Source: Mycobacterium sp. 050128
Lineage (GTDB): Bacteria > Actinomycetota > Actinomycetes > Mycobacteriales > Mycobacteriaceae
NCBI RefSeq assembly: GCF_036409155.1
Contig: NZ_JAZGLW010000001.1
Location: forward strand, 992,001-1,056,000
Length of the DNA: 64,000 nt
Direction of reading: 5' to 3'
The translations under genes and the position numbers were made by a program. Shown piece after piece: positions 35,663 through 47,183 of the stretch. Each line of letters opens with the position of its first letter. Position 1 is the first letter of the stretch. The notes below the pieces were generated by a model. It did not search any database, was not told the DNA's origin, and saw only the letters and a list, made by a program, of their open reading frames with translations.

Positions 35663-37162
35663 TTACTGCTGACTGTCCGAGCCCCCTCCCCCCGCTTCGT
35701 CGGGCTCACCCGCGCCCGCGCCGTTACGGTCCCAGGTTCCCGGCACCATCGGCATCCGCGGGCCACTGCCGTATTCATCGCCGGTCAGCTCGGTCAGTCC
35801 CGACGCCTGCAGATCCGCGTCTTTGCGCGCGGTTCCGGCAAATCCCAGCCGCCCGGCCCCACTTCCCGAAGCTATTGCGGCCGTCACGAGTTCCTCTTCA
35901 TCGGCGCCACCCCAGTCGGGATCGACATCGACGTTCATGTCGAGGAATTCGTCACCGTGATCGCGCATCGCGGCCCGTCTGCGCCGTCGCGCCGCGGCCG
36001 CGCGGCCCGGTACCGCCGCGGCAGCCGCCGGGATGGTCGCGGCCGGCGCCTTGATCCCGCCGCGGCCGCCAAGGGTGGGGCCGAAGCCGGTCTCCGGATC
36101 GCCACCCATGGCCACCACGTAGCCGAAAGTTCCGGCGACCGGCGCGGGCGCCGGTGCGGTCGCCGCGGTGGCGGGCGCAGCAGGTGCGGACGCGGGAGCC
36201 GACGCCGGCGACGGAGCCGGCGGGGCCATGGCTGCAACCGGCGGCATCGGACTCTGGGAAGCCGGCGCCGGCGGCACGGCCACCGCCCCCGGAACCTCGG
36301 GCAGGTCCGCGGGGGCCCGTAGGTACAGGTACGCCCCGATGCCGATCACCAGCGGGATCAGGAAGGGTGCGCTCAAAATCGCGCCCCACGTCGGCCAACC
36401 GAGCAAGTTGGTGATCAGCTGGTAGGCGAGGAAGAACAGCAGCGGCCCATTGGCCACCAGGAAGGGCCCCAAATTCCTCATGAGATCCGAGAGGAATTGC
36501 TGCAGATTCTGGAAGAGATCCTGGAAGAACTGCTGCAGCTGGCGAAGCAGATCGTCGATCCAATTCCCCAGGTTCGAATCGCTCTGCTGGGCCAACGTCG
36601 AGAAGTTGTTGGTCTCGGTACCGGGACGCAGCACGTTGGGAGCGGGGTCGGTCTGGGGCCACGCCGCCAGCGCCCCGTCGGAGATGACCTGGTAGGTGCT
36701 CATCGTGGTGGCGGCCTGGACCCACATCCGTGCGTAGTCGGCCTCGTTGACCGCGATCGGGATCGTGTTGATTCCAAAGAAATTCGTCCCCACCAGGACA
36801 CCGTGGATCAGGTGGTTGGCAGCCAGCTCCCCCAGCGTCGGCATGGCCGTCAGGGCGCCGGTGTAGGCCGCCGCCGCGACTTCATGCTGGGCGGCCGCGC
36901 CCGCACTGTCGGCGCTGGCCTGCATCAGCCACGCCAGATACGGCAGGTGCGCCGCCGCGTACTGCTCGGCGGTCGGTCCTTCCCACGCCCCCGCTTGTAC
37001 TTCCCCCAGTAGCCCACTGAGTTCGGCTGCCGCGTCGGCATATTCGGTGCTGAGCGAGGTCCACGCACCGGCGGCCGCCAACAGCGGCCCCGGTCCCGGT
37101 CCAGCGGTCAGCAACGCCGAATGCACCTCCGGCGGAGAAGCCATCCAGATGGGCGCGGTCAT
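35663..37162 (-). CDS. PPE4: PPE protein of the PPW subfamily, PPE4
   Basis: A 499-residue PPE protein. Residues 1-180 are the PPE domain: [18 protein letters not shown] with the PPE tripeptide at 9-11, WxG-type AGAWEG, and the hh motif region. The middle has a hydrophobic segment ([15 protein letters not shown]). The C-terminus has GFAGT and PMVPGTW, the GFxGT/PxxPxxW mark of the PPW subfamily, after an Arg-rich patch RRRRRAAM. It pairs with PE5 two bases upstream and is exported through ESX-3, where PE5-PPE4 is needed for siderophore-mediated iron acquisition in M. tuberculosis. Confidence 0.94.
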   Translation of the reverse strand: MTAPIWMASPPEVHSALLTAGPGPGPLLAAAGAWTSLSTEYADAAAELSGLLGEVQAGAWEGPTAEQYAAAHLPYLAWLMQASADSAGAAAQHEVAAAAYTGALTAMPTLGELAANHLIHGVLVGTNFFGINTIPIAVNEADYARMWVQAATTMSTYQVISDGALAAWPQTDPAPNVLRPGTETNNFSTLAQQSDSNLGNWIDDLLRQLQQFFQDLFQNLQQFLSDLMRNLGPFLVANGPLLFFLAYQLITNLLGWPTWGAILSAPFLIPLVIGIGAYLYLRAPADLPEVPGAVAVPPAPASQSPMPPVAAMAPPAPSPASAPASAPAAPATAATAPAPAPVAGTFGYVVAMGGDPETGFGPTLGGRGGIKAPAATIPAAAAAVPGRAAAARRRRRAAMRDHGDEFLDMNVDVDPDWGGADEEELVTAAIASGSGAGRLGFAGTARKDADLQASGLTELTGDEYGSGPRMPMVPGTWDRNGAGAGEPDEAGGGGSDSQQ

Positions 37163-37164
37163 GC

Positions 37165-37473
37165 TCAGGCGCCCGCCACTCCGTACGTCACGGCCGCCGC
37201 GGCGTCACCCGCGAGATAACTCGCGCCGCCTTCGCCGACACCGACGCCGGCGCGGCCCAACTCCTCGACGCCCTCGGCGGCCACCACGGAGTGCAGCTGG
37301 CCCTGGGTGCTGAATCCGGCAGCGGTCGTCAGCGACACCGGATCCGCCGCGGGTGGCACCACCGCGGTGATCGCCGGAGCGGCCGCCGCGTGTGCACTCG
37401 CCAACCGCGCCGTCAGCGCCTCCACCGCCGCACTCGTCGCCGCCAGGCCTTCAGGGACAACTCGCAACGTCAT
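37165..37473 (-). CDS. PE5: PE protein, PE5
   Basis: A 102-residue protein that is almost only a PE domain, starting [20 protein letters not shown], with the Pro-Glu at residues 7-8. The C-terminal secretion signal YLAGD is at 86-90 (YxxxD). It forms a helical bundle with PPE4, encoded two bases downstream, and the pair goes through ESX-3 with EspG3. GTTGCGAGTTG replaces a strong ribosome site, but AAAAGGAGTC precedes the ATG at good distance. Confidence 0.94.
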   Translation of the reverse strand: MTLRVVPEGLAATSAAVEALTARLASAHAAAAPAITAVVPPAADPVSLTTAAGFSTQGQLHSVVAAEGVEELGRAGVGVGEGGASYLAGDAAAAVTYGVAGA

Positions 37474-37507
37474 AATGACTCCTTTTGTTGCGCTTCACTA
37501 ATCACCA

Positions 37508-40500
37508 TCAGCGGGCGAAACCTTCGTCGGCTCCCCCTACAACAGACTCGCCAACCAACGGGTTGACCAACTGCACATACGTCGGGCTTTCGGTGTCTCC
37601 CAACAGAATTGCCCGTCCGGCAGGCAACCGGCCAAATCGTTGACCGCGGATCTTCCCGCTGTCCTGCGGGTTGCCCGCCAGCATCAACGTGGTTGCCTGC
37701 AAGTCGTTGAAACGCCGCAGCAGCGGGCTGGTCATCAGGGCATGCCCCGACCCGGTGGCCCGCGCCGTCACGATCACCCTCAGCCCCAGGTCGGCAGCCT
37801 GGCTCAGCTCCGGAATGAGGCTGGTCCATGGGCGCTGGCCGATGTATGGGCCACTCATCGCCGGCGCGTCCGGAATCTGGTCGACGTCGTCGATGATCAG
37901 GTAGTGGGTGTGGCCCTGGTAGCTCCACCGGGCCAACTCCGCCGCCGACAAGCCCGCCGGCGGGCGCCGCGATCCGATGATGTTGGACAGGCCCAGCATC
38001 GCCGGGATGATCCGGTCGATGTTGGCGGTGTACTCGTTATCGGCGAACAGCGGCTCCTCGACGAGATGCAACCGCCGATCCAGCACCGTGAACGCCACCC
38101 GGTCCGACGTGGAGTGCTCGCGGATGGTGCGGATGATGTGGCGCAACAAGGTGGTCTTGCCGGACTTGCTGTCGCCGAACACCATCAGCAGCGGGTTCTC
38201 CGCGAAGTCGAGCACGACCGGCGCCAGGTCCTCTTCGCGCTGGCCGATGACGACCTGTTCGGGTCCGCGATACAACGGCTCGAGGGCGTCCGGTGCCAGG
38301 TTGGTCGGCAGCAGCCGAACCGGCGGTGCGGCCACGCCCGGGTAGCGGGCGTTGATCGCGGCCACTGGGTTTGTTTCCGCGTCCAACGCGGGGTTTGCGA
38401 ACAGGAAGTGCTCGGCGGCCATGGTCAACCCGCGACCCGGCTGGTCGGCCGGCACGGCGTCGGCCGGGCGGCGCAGCGCCCCGACCACCCGCACATTGCT
38501 GTCCCGCGCGTCGTGCAGCTTGAGCTCGAGGCGCAGCCCGAGGCCGTCACGCATCGCCAACGGCACCTCCAGCCAGCTCGGGGTGGTGATGATCACGTGG
38601 ATGCCGTACGCGAGGCCGACGTTGACGATCTCAGTCACCTTGGCCAGCAGGGGGTTACGCGTGTTGAACTGGTCGGTGTTGTCCCGGGCGAAGGCGTAGA
38701 GGTTGTCGATGACCAGGAACACCTCACCGAAGCCGTCGTCGTGAGTCGAACCGTGCTTGTCGCGGAACGCCTCGCGGCGCTGCCGGGAAATCAGCAGCTG
38801 CTCGAGTTCGCCGAAAGTGCGACGAATGCGCTCGGGCTCCAACGGCGACGCCACACTGCCGACGTGTGCCAGGTCTTCCAGCGCACGCAGCTGACCACCG
38901 CCGTAGTCCAGGCAGTAGAAAGTGACGTCACGCGGCGAGTGCAAGCTGGCCGCGGACAAGATAAACGTTTGCAGCGCAGACGATTTACCTGATTTGGCAC
39001 CGCCGTGGATCACCATGTTGCCCGACGCCGACGTGGCGTCGAAAATCAGCGGGTCGCGGCGCATCTCGAACGGCTTGTCGATCTCACCGAGCGGCCAACG
39101 CCATTGCCGTTCCGGCACTCGAGCGTTCGCCAGCACCGTGGTCAGCGGGATCGGCTCGTCCAGCGGCGGCAACCAGAGCTGCGGCGCCCGGGGCCCGTAG
39201 CGCGCCAGCTGCTCGCCGATGGTGGCGATCAGCTTGCGCGGCGGACCGGCGAACTCGTCTTGGTCAGCTCCGGTGATCACCGTGCCCTGATCGGGCTCCA
39301 CCCGTCCGGCCGTGAACAGTTTGGGCTGCGGAATAGACTGGACCACAAGGGTTTTAGCGGTTCGCGGCGGCTCGTAGATGCCGTCGACGTAGGTGCTGCG
39401 GAACTTGATCGGGGCGGCACCGGGGGCGGGCACCAGGAAGCCCACGCCTTTGTGTTCTTTACCTGATTCGATGTGGTAGGCGTCGTCCACGCCGATGATT
39501 TGGCGAGAAACGCTGGGACTGGCCACCTTCAACCCGATGCGATACGAGGTGTTCTTGTCGATGTCCTTGATCTTGCCGACATCCAGCGTCTGGGACGCGA
39601 ACAGGATGTGGATGCGGAACGAGCGACCCTTGCGCGCCACGTAGTCGAACAGTTCCGCGTACTGCGGGTAATCGGCCAGCATCAGCGTGAACTCGTCGGC
39701 GACCACGAACAGGGTCGGGATCGGCGGCAGGTCATGCCCGGCGGCGATGGCGTTCTCGTATTCGACCACCGAGTTGAACGCGCTGCCCTGAACCCGCCGG
39801 CCGGCTTCGCGCAGCAACGTTTCGCGCCGTGCCACCTCACCGCGCAGCGTGTCGGCGAACCGGTCGGCCAGCGATTTCTTCTCGGCCATGTTCGAGATCA
39901 CCGCGACGACCTGTGGGAAGTCCCGGAAGCTGTCGGCCCCGGCCTCACCCTTGAAGTCGGCATAGATCACGATGAGTCGGTCGGCTGAATGAGTTGTCAA
40001 CAGCGACAATAGAATTGACATCAGAGTCTGCGACTTGCCGGAACCGGTCATACCGATCATCAGGCCGTGCGGACCCATCCCGCCCTCGGCTTCGTCCTTG
40101 AGGTCGAAGTACAGCGGTTCGCCGGTCGCGGTGACGCCGATCGGTACCCGCAACTCGTCGTCGCGGCGACGCGGTCCCCACAGCGTCGGCACATCCAGCT
40201 GCGAGGCGTCCGGAACACCCAGCAGCGTGGTGAACGCGGCGCCCCGGGTGGCCGCCGAGCGGAGCCCGGTGTGAGTCGGGTTGGAATCCCAGCGCGACAA
40301 CTGACGGGCCAGGTGGGCGGCTTCGTCGGCGCCGAGCGCGTCGGCGTTGTCGATGAAGGGCTGCCAGCCGCCGGTCTGCCAGCGCTGGATGGCCCCGTTC
40401 GCGACCCGCAGAATCGGCTTCTCCGGATCCGAATACTGTTCGCGGTTAGGCGAATTCGTGGTGCGGTGGACCACGGTCACGCCGGCCCGTCCGAGCGCCA

Positions 40501-41488
40501 GCGCCGAGGCGTTCACGTCGTATTCAGGGTCGTCGATGATGATCAGCAGGTGCCGCAACGCGTCGGCCGGCTCGCCGTTGAACAGCGGCCGGTCGGCCAG
40601 CGCGGGACCCAACAGGGTGGCCAGTTCATCGGGGCTGCTGGACAGGAAGCGGGCCGGCCCCACACCGTCCACCTCGCCGGGAATGTCGACGTGGGGCAAC
40701 CACTTCAGCCACGACCAGTCGCGGTTCTCCGGATCGCGGGTGGCCAGCGCCACTCCCAGCACGGTCGGGTCGTGCCAGGTGACGGCCTGAGCGACCCAGG
40801 CCCGCAACGCCCCTTGCACCTCGTCGGGTTCACCGAGGATGGTGATTCGGGAGACCTTGCTCAAGTCGATTCCGGTGGGCACATCGCGCACGGTGCGCTG
40901 GGTGTCGAGCAGGCTGCGTAATGAGCTGTGCGACACCGGTTCCAGATCGATTTCGTCGGCGGTGTCCTGAACCCGGACCGCGGTGGCCAGGGGGACCTGG
41001 TGACGCCCGGCCCGCAACACCAGGAAATCGGGATCATGCGGGTCGCGTTCCCACTGGCGGCGAGACCCGGGCACCGTTGCCAATGCCGCCGGCTCGGGAT
41101 GCGACCACTGCGCGGCGGCACGCTGCTGGGCGGCCTGGGTGCGGATGTTGTCCCGGACCACCGACAGGTAGCGCAGGTAGTCGGCGCGTTCGGCGTCGAC
41201 CTCCTCGGTGCGCATCTTGTTGTCGTTGCCGCGATAGAGCGCGGTTGCCGCCAGCAGCAACACAAATGGGAAGAACAGCGTCTGCGGGGAGATCACCCGC
41301 ATCCCGGTGGCGACCAGCGCGACGATCATGCCGACGATCAGGATCACCAGCACGTAGGGCATGGCGCGGCGCAGGAACGACGGCGGAATCACCCGGGGCA
41401 GCTCGGGCGGTGCCTCGATCGTAATGGTGCCCTGGCGGGTGCTCGGCGGCGCCAGGCGCCGGCGGGCCTCGAAGATCAGTCGGCTCAT
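37508..41488 (-). CDS. eccC3: ESX-3 FtsK/SpoIIIE ATPase EccC3
   Basis: A 1326-residue motor of the secretion system. Two membrane helices at about 42-63 and 72-86 are followed by a DUF/stalk region and three FtsK-like ATPase domains. Walker A sites are GMTGSGKS near residue 479, GGAKSGKS near 829 and GDSKSGKT near 1104. The first has a matching [10 protein letters not shown] and VVADEF Walker B. EccC recognises the YxxxD/E tail of Esx and PE substrates with the last ATPase domain and powers export with the first. ATG overlaps the eccB3 stop. A 34-base gap with a new RBS precedes PE5. Confidence 0.95.
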   Translation of the reverse strand: MSRLIFEARRRLAPPSTRQGTITIEAPPELPRVIPPSFLRRAMPYVLVILIVGMIVALVATGMRVISPQTLFFPFVLLLAATALYRGNDNKMRTEEVDAERADYLRYLSVVRDNIRTQAAQQRAAAQWSHPEPAALATVPGSRRQWERDPHDPDFLVLRAGRHQVPLATAVRVQDTADEIDLEPVSHSSLRSLLDTQRTVRDVPTGIDLSKVSRITILGEPDEVQGALRAWVAQAVTWHDPTVLGVALATRDPENRDWSWLKWLPHVDIPGEVDGVGPARFLSSSPDELATLLGPALADRPLFNGEPADALRHLLIIIDDPEYDVNASALALGRAGVTVVHRTTNSPNREQYSDPEKPILRVANGAIQRWQTGGWQPFIDNADALGADEAAHLARQLSRWDSNPTHTGLRSAATRGAAFTTLLGVPDASQLDVPTLWGPRRRDDELRVPIGVTATGEPLYFDLKDEAEGGMGPHGLMIGMTGSGKSQTLMSILLSLLTTHSADRLIVIYADFKGEAGADSFRDFPQVVAVISNMAEKKSLADRFADTLRGEVARRETLLREAGRRVQGSAFNSVVEYENAIAAGHDLPPIPTLFVVADEFTLMLADYPQYAELFDYVARKGRSFRIHILFASQTLDVGKIKDIDKNTSYRIGLKVASPSVSRQIIGVDDAYHIESGKEHKGVGFLVPAPGAAPIKFRSTYVDGIYEPPRTAKTLVVQSIPQPKLFTAGRVEPDQGTVITGADQDEFAGPPRKLIATIGEQLARYGPRAPQLWLPPLDEPIPLTTVLANARVPERQWRWPLGEIDKPFEMRRDPLIFDATSASGNMVIHGGAKSGKSSALQTFILSAASLHSPRDVTFYCLDYGGGQLRALEDLAHVGSVASPLEPERIRRTFGELEQLLISRQRREAFRDKHGSTHDDGFGEVFLVIDNLYAFARDNTDQFNTRNPLLAKVTEIVNVGLAYGIHVIITTPSWLEVPLAMRDGLGLRLELKLHDARDSNVRVVGALRRPADAVPADQPGRGLTMAAEHFLFANPALDAETNPVAAINARYPGVAAPPVRLLPTNLAPDALEPLYRGPEQVVIGQREEDLAPVVLDFAENPLLMVFGDSKSGKTTLLRHIIRTIREHSTSDRVAFTVLDRRLHLVEEPLFADNEYTANIDRIIPAMLGLSNIIGSRRPPAGLSAAELARWSYQGHTHYLIIDDVDQIPDAPAMSGPYIGQRPWTSLIPELSQAADLGLRVIVTARATGSGHALMTSPLLRRFNDLQATTLMLAGNPQDSGKIRGQRFGRLPAGRAILLGDTESPTYVQLVNPLVGESVVGGADEGFAR

Positions 41489-43086
41489 CGGGGTCCTCCT
41501 TCGGCCGATACCGGACGTCCGGGCTTGCTATCGGGCGCCAAGCCGTCGTGCGCAAGTAACGCGTCGGCGCGCGATAGCGTCGGACCCGTCGCGAACAGCG
41601 ACAGTATCGACCAGGGAATGGGAACGGGGGGTGGCGTTAAGCCAAGGGCCTCAACGGTTTTGCCGTGTCCGGCGCTCTCGGCCTCGTTGTCGATGCCATA
41701 GCGCACGCCGGTGTCGGACACCCAGAACAGTGAGCCGGCACCCGGCGAAGTCGCTGCGCCACCGACGCTCTGAGCGAAGTAGCCGGTGCCCGGTGCCAGG
41801 GCCACCCGGGTGGCGATCCCCTGGGTGCCGCCGCCGATCAGGTTTACGGTGCGAACCGCGTCCGGCACCGGCAGCGCGGAACCCGCCAGCAGGGCCAGCG
41901 AGCTGCTCGCAGCCCCGGCCGGCTTGCTCCAGTAAGCGCAGGCGACGGGATTCTTGGCCGCGTCGACCAGCACGATCTGGCGATCCGGAAAGCGCGTGGT
42001 GTCCAGCACCCGCGAGACCGGCAACTTGGCCACCTCATCGGCACCCAGTCGCGGGGGTTGTTCCATCCCATAGGAATTGGTGTTGCGCAGGACCGCGGCG
42101 AGCACCGGCGAGATCGGTTGCAGGCCGTCCGGCAGCACCGCGAAGTAACGCACGTTGCCCGGATCGACACCGTAGGACGTCACCACCGACCCGATCGGCG
42201 CGGGGACCGGATAGTTCGCCGGGGCACCGGCATTCGGGATGGCGGGCGCGGAAAGCGCGGGCGCCTCGGGAATCGCGTTGAACAGCCCCGCCGCGATGGG
42301 CCGCGGTGCGGGCAGGTCGGCACCCAGCCCCAACGCATTGGTGACCGCGTGGTTGGCCAGGTCGATCTGGCTGCGCCTGCCGTTCCACAGCACCCAAGTG
42401 CTGGTGCCCTTGTCGCCGGTGAACTCGACGAGGATTGCGTCGGCGGGTGCGATCGACGCCGCACGTGCGCCGCTGCTGTCGGGGGTGCCCGCGATCACGG
42501 TGACGCCGGTGCTGTGCACGGCGTGCGAGCCCTGAGCCGCCTCACTGACCGCGTCACACACCGTCCAGTTCGCGTCATGAGATGCGTTCTGCACCATACG
42601 TTCCGGCGCACCCGGGATGCCGATCAGGTTTCCGCGCGGAAACCGGTCCAGCCCACTGCTTTTCACCGTTGCGGGGTTGACCGGCTTGCCGGCGATCAAC
42701 CGGGCCGAGGTCAGGTTCAACACCGGGTGCAGTTCGTCGCCGATGCGCACATACAGGGCGGCCGTGTCCCGATCCGCGAGCACCGCGTTGTTGCCCGCCT
42801 GACCGTTGGGTCGGATCAGCGAGAACACGAAGCAGCCGGCCAGCCCGGTGATCAGAATCAGGGCGCCCATCAATACCGCGCGCGACTGGGTGCGCAGCGG
42901 GTCGACCAGCATCCTGGTGTCGTGCAAGGCGATTCCCGAGGCGATGCGGCGCATCACAAAACGCCAGCCGGTCACCTGATGCCGGGTGACAAACCCGCGG
43001 CGGTAGACCACCTGGTCGGGATTGTCGTTCACGGGGGTACGCGACGAGAAGGAACGCCGTTCGTCCTGAGGTTCGGGATTGGTCAT
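41485..43086 (-). CDS. eccB3: ESX-3 membrane/periplasmic component EccB3
   Basis: A 533-residue protein with a short cytosolic N-terminus ([20 protein letters not shown]), one membrane helix ([22 protein letters not shown], about 72-93) and a large periplasmic domain with the four repeats of the EccB fold. A Cys pair (VCDAVSE and ACAYW) may form the conserved disulfide. EccB dimers or trimers join the protomers of the ESX complex on the outer side. Its ATG overlaps the eccA3 stop and its stop overlaps the eccC3 start, both as ATGA, so translation is coupled. Confidence 0.95.
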   Translation of the reverse strand: MTNPEPQDERRSFSSRTPVNDNPDQVVYRRGFVTRHQVTGWRFVMRRIASGIALHDTRMLVDPLRTQSRAVLMGALILITGLAGCFVFSLIRPNGQAGNNAVLADRDTAALYVRIGDELHPVLNLTSARLIAGKPVNPATVKSSGLDRFPRGNLIGIPGAPERMVQNASHDANWTVCDAVSEAAQGSHAVHSTGVTVIAGTPDSSGARAASIAPADAILVEFTGDKGTSTWVLWNGRRSQIDLANHAVTNALGLGADLPAPRPIAAGLFNAIPEAPALSAPAIPNAGAPANYPVPAPIGSVVTSYGVDPGNVRYFAVLPDGLQPISPVLAAVLRNTNSYGMEQPPRLGADEVAKLPVSRVLDTTRFPDRQIVLVDAAKNPVACAYWSKPAGAASSSLALLAGSALPVPDAVRTVNLIGGGTQGIATRVALAPGTGYFAQSVGGAATSPGAGSLFWVSDTGVRYGIDNEAESAGHGKTVEALGLTPPPVPIPWSILSLFATGPTLSRADALLAHDGLAPDSKPGRPVSAEGGPR

Positions 43087-44936
43087 GAGGGCACCGAGAG
43101 CCCAAGCCCGCGCAGCAGCGGCTCTACCGAATTACTGACATCTCGGTCGGTGATCGTCATCAGCTCCTCATCGGTGAACGCACCGGTTCCCGCCTGTTCT
43201 GAATGGTCCAACCGGAATTCGCGCTCCTCCTCGGAGCGCTCGACGATGTTTCGGACGAAACGACCGTTACCCGCGATGTCGAGGCTGCGCCGTTCGACCC
43301 CGTTGGAGTCGGGGGTCGTGCCCGTCGCCAATTTCTCGAACAGGTCGTCCATGTGGTCGAGCGCAGACTGCTCGAAGATGCTGTCGCGCTGTTCGGCCAT
43401 CGTGCGCGCGATCTCCACCAGCTCGTGGGAGTTGTAGGACGGGAAAGTGATATTGCGGGTAAAGCGCGACCGCAGACCCTCGTTGGTGTCCAGGAACTTG
43501 TCCAGATCCGCCCGGTAGCCGGCGATGATCACCACCAGTCGGTCGCGGTCGTTTTCCATGCGGGCCAGCAGCGTGTCGATGGCGACCAGGCCAAAGTCGT
43601 TCTTGGCGCCGGTGGCCACCAGGGCGTAGGCCTCATCGAGGAACAGCACCCCGTCCAGCGCGCTGTCGATGATCGCGTTGGTCTTGGCCTCGGTTTCGCC
43701 GATGTGCTGACCGATGAGGTCGGCGCGGTGCACCTCGCGGATGTTTTCCTTCTTCAAAAGGCCCAGGCCGCAATAGATTTTGGCAACCACACGCGCGATC
43801 GTCGTCTTACCGGTCCCGGGCGGTCCGGCGAAAACCAGGTGATGGGCGCGTTGTGCGACCTGCAGGCCACGCTGCTTGCGCACCAACTCCATGGCCACCG
43901 AGCTCTTGAGCCGCGATACCTGGTTCTTCACCTCTTCGAGGCCGATGAACTCGGTGAGCTGACGTTCGGCCTCGTGCAGCAGCACGGACTTGCGCTCGTG
44001 CGCGGCGGGGTCGACGAAATCCTCTGCGCTGGGCTCGGTTTCCGGATCCCACGGATCGGTGCGGGCCTCGATGCGGGCCGCGTTGGTGGTCACAATCCCG
44101 AAACTGGTGTCGGTCAACGCCTTTTCGACCTGTTCGTTCTCCGGGTGTGCGGCATACAGATCCTGCAGCACTTCACTCGCCGACTCTTCGTCGACGTGCA
44201 TGCGTAGCACAAGCGCCTTGGCCAACGTCCCATCGACCGTGGCCACCTCAACCGGGCCCTCGGGCTCCTCGAGGTAGGACAGCGCGGGAGCGAACAAGCC
44301 CAGGCGGGCGAGCGCGGTTCCCAGGGCGATCTTGGCCGCGTGGGCGTAGGCGCCGTCGAGATCGGAGTCGTTGACGATCGGGGTCAGCAGCTTGACGACG
44401 TCGGACCACCGCTCCGCGCGGTAATTGATCACGACCGAGATCCACCGCGCCTCACGCCAGCGCGGGCGGCGGGCGGTCAGCCCGGCAACGATCTCGTCGG
44501 CCTCGGCAAACCGCCCGGCCGTTGCCAGGGCCGCGGCGAAGGCGAGGTGAAACTCGTCCGGGTTGGCGGCGCGAAACTGTAGATACAGTCCGCTGTCGTA
44601 ACGGAAGCCCAGGGCGCCGGGCGCGAGGTCAGCCTGCCGCTGCAGCACGCCGGCCGTGGCCACGGTGCGCGACACCGCCTCCAGCACCCGGAAGGACGCG
44701 TCGCCGGCGGCCGCGAGCCCGGTCCACGCGTCGCACTGATCATGGGCGACGCGGGTCAGCGCCATGAAGCCCGAGCGAGCGGCGGCCAGATCGGCCGGGC
44801 GCTGACGTTGATCGACCGCGATGCCAAGGGCGCGGCAGCACGTCGCAAAGCGGCTGACCACGTCGCCGTCGACTCTGGCGTCCACCCGGGAAGTGCCGGG
44901 CTGGACTGCGAGCACACCGCGATCACCGAGTTCCAC
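43083..44936 (-). CDS. eccA3: ESX-3 cytosolic AAA ATPase EccA3
   Basis: A 617-residue CbxX/CfxQ-type AAA ATPase. Residues 1 to about 290 are TPR-like helices. The ATPase domain has Walker A GPPGTGKT near residue 369, Walker B VLFLDEAYAL, and a sensor region IIAGYRADLDKFLDTNEGLRSRF. EccA proteins are thought to act on PE/PPE-EspG complexes before export. It is the first gene of the operon. Start is GTG 44936 without a strong ribosome site; a nine-codon out-of-frame ORF from ATG 44952 overlaps it. An IdeR-like and a Zur-like box lie upstream. Confidence 0.95.
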   Translation of the reverse strand: MELGDRGVLAVQPGTSRVDARVDGDVVSRFATCCRALGIAVDQRQRPADLAAARSGFMALTRVAHDQCDAWTGLAAAGDASFRVLEAVSRTVATAGVLQRQADLAPGALGFRYDSGLYLQFRAANPDEFHLAFAAALATAGRFAEADEIVAGLTARRPRWREARWISVVINYRAERWSDVVKLLTPIVNDSDLDGAYAHAAKIALGTALARLGLFAPALSYLEEPEGPVEVATVDGTLAKALVLRMHVDEESASEVLQDLYAAHPENEQVEKALTDTSFGIVTTNAARIEARTDPWDPETEPSAEDFVDPAAHERKSVLLHEAERQLTEFIGLEEVKNQVSRLKSSVAMELVRKQRGLQVAQRAHHLVFAGPPGTGKTTIARVVAKIYCGLGLLKKENIREVHRADLIGQHIGETEAKTNAIIDSALDGVLFLDEAYALVATGAKNDFGLVAIDTLLARMENDRDRLVVIIAGYRADLDKFLDTNEGLRSRFTRNITFPSYNSHELVEIARTMAEQRDSIFEQSALDHMDDLFEKLATGTTPDSNGVERRSLDIAGNGRFVRNIVERSEEEREFRLDHSEQAGTGAFTDEELMTITDRDVSNSVEPLLRGLGLSVPS

Positions 44937-44956
44937 GGCCGCAATTTTCCATGAAG

Positions 44957-44975
44957 ATAGTCTCCCCTAACTTAA
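44957..44975 (-). promoter_or_regulatory. IdeR-like iron box before eccA3
   Basis: On the minus strand this reads TTAAGTTAGGGGAGACTAT, which matches 13 of 19 positions of the IdeR consensus TTAGGTTAGGCTAACCTAA by my count. It ends 20 bases before the eccA3 GTG. It overlaps one arm of a CTAACTT/AAGTTAG inverted repeat at 44967-44989. Low-iron derepression of ESX-3 is established in mycobacteria. Confidence 0.55.
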
Positions 44976-45140
44976 TTTGCTGAAGTTAGCATTGCATAAG
45001 CTAAGTGTCGAGGCTCTTGGGGTCGTCCGACCGACCATCCACCCAGCCCGATCAGCACCTTGAACTGGGCTTTCTGCTCGATCACCGGTTCCCCGCTCCT
45101 GTTGTGGCATTGGCCGCACTTCGTCCGGCGGCTAAGCTTA

Positions 45141-45161
45141 CTGAATATGGTTTTCATTATC
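45141..45161. promoter_or_regulatory. Zur-like zinc box before eccA3
   Basis: The site ends TTTTCATTATCA after TGAATATGG, similar in spacing and end sequence to the two boxes at 50468 and 52248. Zur boxes in mycobacteria are AT-rich palindromes of about this length with TGA...TCA ends. It is about 205 bases upstream of eccA3. Confidence 0.6.
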
Positions 45162-45487
45162 AAAGCGGTTTCCGGACTCTTGCACCCCGAGAGACGGGTG
45201 AAACCCGCTGGGACCCCCGCCCCGCGCGCCGACGCTAGGAACGAGCCGGCCTCAATCCCAGGGACCGACTCGGATTCGCCGCGGTCATTGAGGTCATTGA
45301 GCGCCATAAGCCGTCGTGAGCGTGCGGCGATCAAACCCGGCGCGGTCACAGCAGCGACTCCTAACCGATCGGGTGGGGCGCAACGACCGCCTAGCTGATA
45401 GCGGCGCCGCGAGCAGGCAGCTAATAGTCGGCTGCTCGACCGGAAAAGTTCCCTAGCGGGCACGCTCGGTTCCAGCTCCCGGCCGTT

Positions 45488-46984
45488 TCACGTCGGTCCG
45501 TCAGCGCCGGGCCCCGGCCAGGTTCCGGGCACCATCGGAACCGACGGGCCACTCCCGAATCCGTCGCCGTCCAACGTCGCCAATCCTGCTGCCGCAGCGG
45601 CATCCTTGCGGACCGTCCCAGCAAACCCCAAAGCACCCGCGCCCTGCTCGGACGGCGTGGTCGGGCCGTCGACTGCCGGCGCGTCGACGAACGGGCCGAC
45701 CTCATCATCGAAGTCCAAGAATTCGTAACGGTAGCCAGGCTGGTGGCCTCGCATCGCTGCCCGCCGGCGCCGACGTGCCCTGCTCTCTTCCCGCGCCGCT
45801 GCCGTGGCGGCGGCCGCGACCGAATCGGGCTGCGGAGCCTTGCGCTGTGCACCGCTGCTCATCCCGGCGCCGGACCCGATGCCGGGGCCTCCCACTAGGT
45901 ACGGGTACGCGCTCTCGACCCCGGCGGGCGGCGGTGGGGATCCGGCTGCCGGCGCCGAAGCCGGCGCCGACGCGGGAACCGAAGTCGGAACCGAGGACGG
46001 CGTAGGAGCGGCGTGCACACCCACGGTGTGCATGCTCGCCACCGCATGCAGGCTCGGCGTCGCCGGCACTGGTGTGGGCACCGCCAGTGCCGGGGCCGCG
46101 GCAACTTGAGGCTGAATCGCCGCCAGCGACGCCAGGCTCGCCAAGGCTCCGGCGAACCCGAGGGTGGAGGTCGCCACGATAATCGCGATTTGCGGAGCGA
46201 AGGCCTGAAACGCCTCGCCGACGTGGGTGAACTCGTCGGCGACCAGTAGCCCAATGTCGGCCCACAACTGCGCGAACGCCTGCGCCGGGTTCGTTTGGAA
46301 CAACTTTAAGTCGCGGTCGAGCGTCTGGAATATTTCGAGGAAGCGGTTTATCCACCAACTCAGCTGGTACGGGTTGCCCCCGTCGTTGTCGATGATGTCG
46401 TCGTAGGGAAGATTGCTGCCACTATCGGAGCTGCCGGTGTCGTCGGCTTGCATGATGACCGGCGCCGGATCGGCCTGCGGCGCTGCGGCCAGGGCGGTGG
46501 TGGAGACGGCCTGATAGGTCGTCATCGTGGTGGCGGCCTGGACCCACATCCGCGCGTAGTCGGCCTCGTTGAGCGCGATCGGAATCGTGTTCATGCCAAA
46601 GAAATTGGTCCCCACCAGCGCGCCGTGCACGACGTGGTTGGTGGCCAGTTCCGGCAGTGTCGGCATCGCGGCCAACGCTGCGGTGTACGCGGCGGCCGCC
46701 GTCTCGTGCTGGGCCGCCATCGACGCACTGTCGGCGCTGGCCTGGGTCAGCCACGCCAGGTAGGGCGCATGTGCGGCCACATACTCCTCGGCGCTCGGCC
46801 CCTGCCAGGCCCCGGCCTGCGTGTCCGCCAGGATCGCGGAGAGTTCGTCCGCGGTTTCCGCGTAAGAGGCACTCAACGAGCTCCAGGCGCCGCCGGCGGC
46901 CAACAAACTGCCGGGCCCTGGACCGCTGCTCAGCAAGGTGGAATGAACTTCGGGAGGCAATGCCATCCATATCGGCGCGGTCAT
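45488..46984 (-). CDS. PPE protein of the PPW subfamily
   Basis: A 498-residue PPE-PPW protein starting [18 protein letters not shown] at ATG 46984. The PPE domain covers about 1-175, including AGAWQG near 60 and [23 protein letters not shown] hydrophobic middle segment follows (IAIIVATSTLGFAGALASLASLAA). The C-terminus has an Arg-rich patch [14 protein letters not shown] and PMVPGTW. It is nearest in setting to PPE3 (Rv0280), but here it lies between the methyltransferase and eccA3 rather than before the methyltransferase. No Zur box is seen just upstream. No PE partner is encoded next to it. Confidence 0.92.
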   Translation of the reverse strand: MTAPIWMALPPEVHSTLLSSGPGPGSLLAAGGAWSSLSASYAETADELSAILADTQAGAWQGPSAEEYVAAHAPYLAWLTQASADSASMAAQHETAAAAYTAALAAMPTLPELATNHVVHGALVGTNFFGMNTIPIALNEADYARMWVQAATTMTTYQAVSTTALAAAPQADPAPVIMQADDTGSSDSGSNLPYDDIIDNDGGNPYQLSWWINRFLEIFQTLDRDLKLFQTNPAQAFAQLWADIGLLVADEFTHVGEAFQAFAPQIAIIVATSTLGFAGALASLASLAAIQPQVAAAPALAVPTPVPATPSLHAVASMHTVGVHAAPTPSSVPTSVPASAPASAPAAGSPPPPAGVESAYPYLVGGPGIGSGAGMSSGAQRKAPQPDSVAAAATAAAREESRARRRRRAAMRGHQPGYRYEFLDFDDEVGPFVDAPAVDGPTTPSEQGAGALGFAGTVRKDAAAAAGLATLDGDGFGSGPSVPMVPGTWPGPGADGPT

Positions 46985-47183
46985 TCGCGGCCGCCCCCGT
47001 CCGACCGTAGCGCCATGTCAGCACTCCTCGCTGGGCCGGATTCGGCGACGCCCGGGCAGTGGACGGCACACCTATCAGCCCGTTAGTAGTCGCCGAGCAG
47101 CGTGCGAAAGTTCCCGCGCGTCTTCAACTCATCGAAAGCTCGGAGAAAGCCGCGGCCGAAAGGCCGAGCGAGGCTACCGGAGC

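Larger units (their letters stand above)
44937..45487. promoter_or_regulatory. ESX-3 operon control region
   Basis: This is 551 bases between eccA3 and the 3' end of the preceding PPE gene with no convincing gene. It is locally AT-rich near eccA3, unlike the flanks. It holds an IdeR-like site (44957-44975), an inverted repeat CTAACTT/AAGTTAG (44967-44989) and a Zur-like site (45141-45161). ESX-3 in M. tuberculosis is known to be controlled by both IdeR (iron) and Zur (zinc), which fits. Confidence 0.7.
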
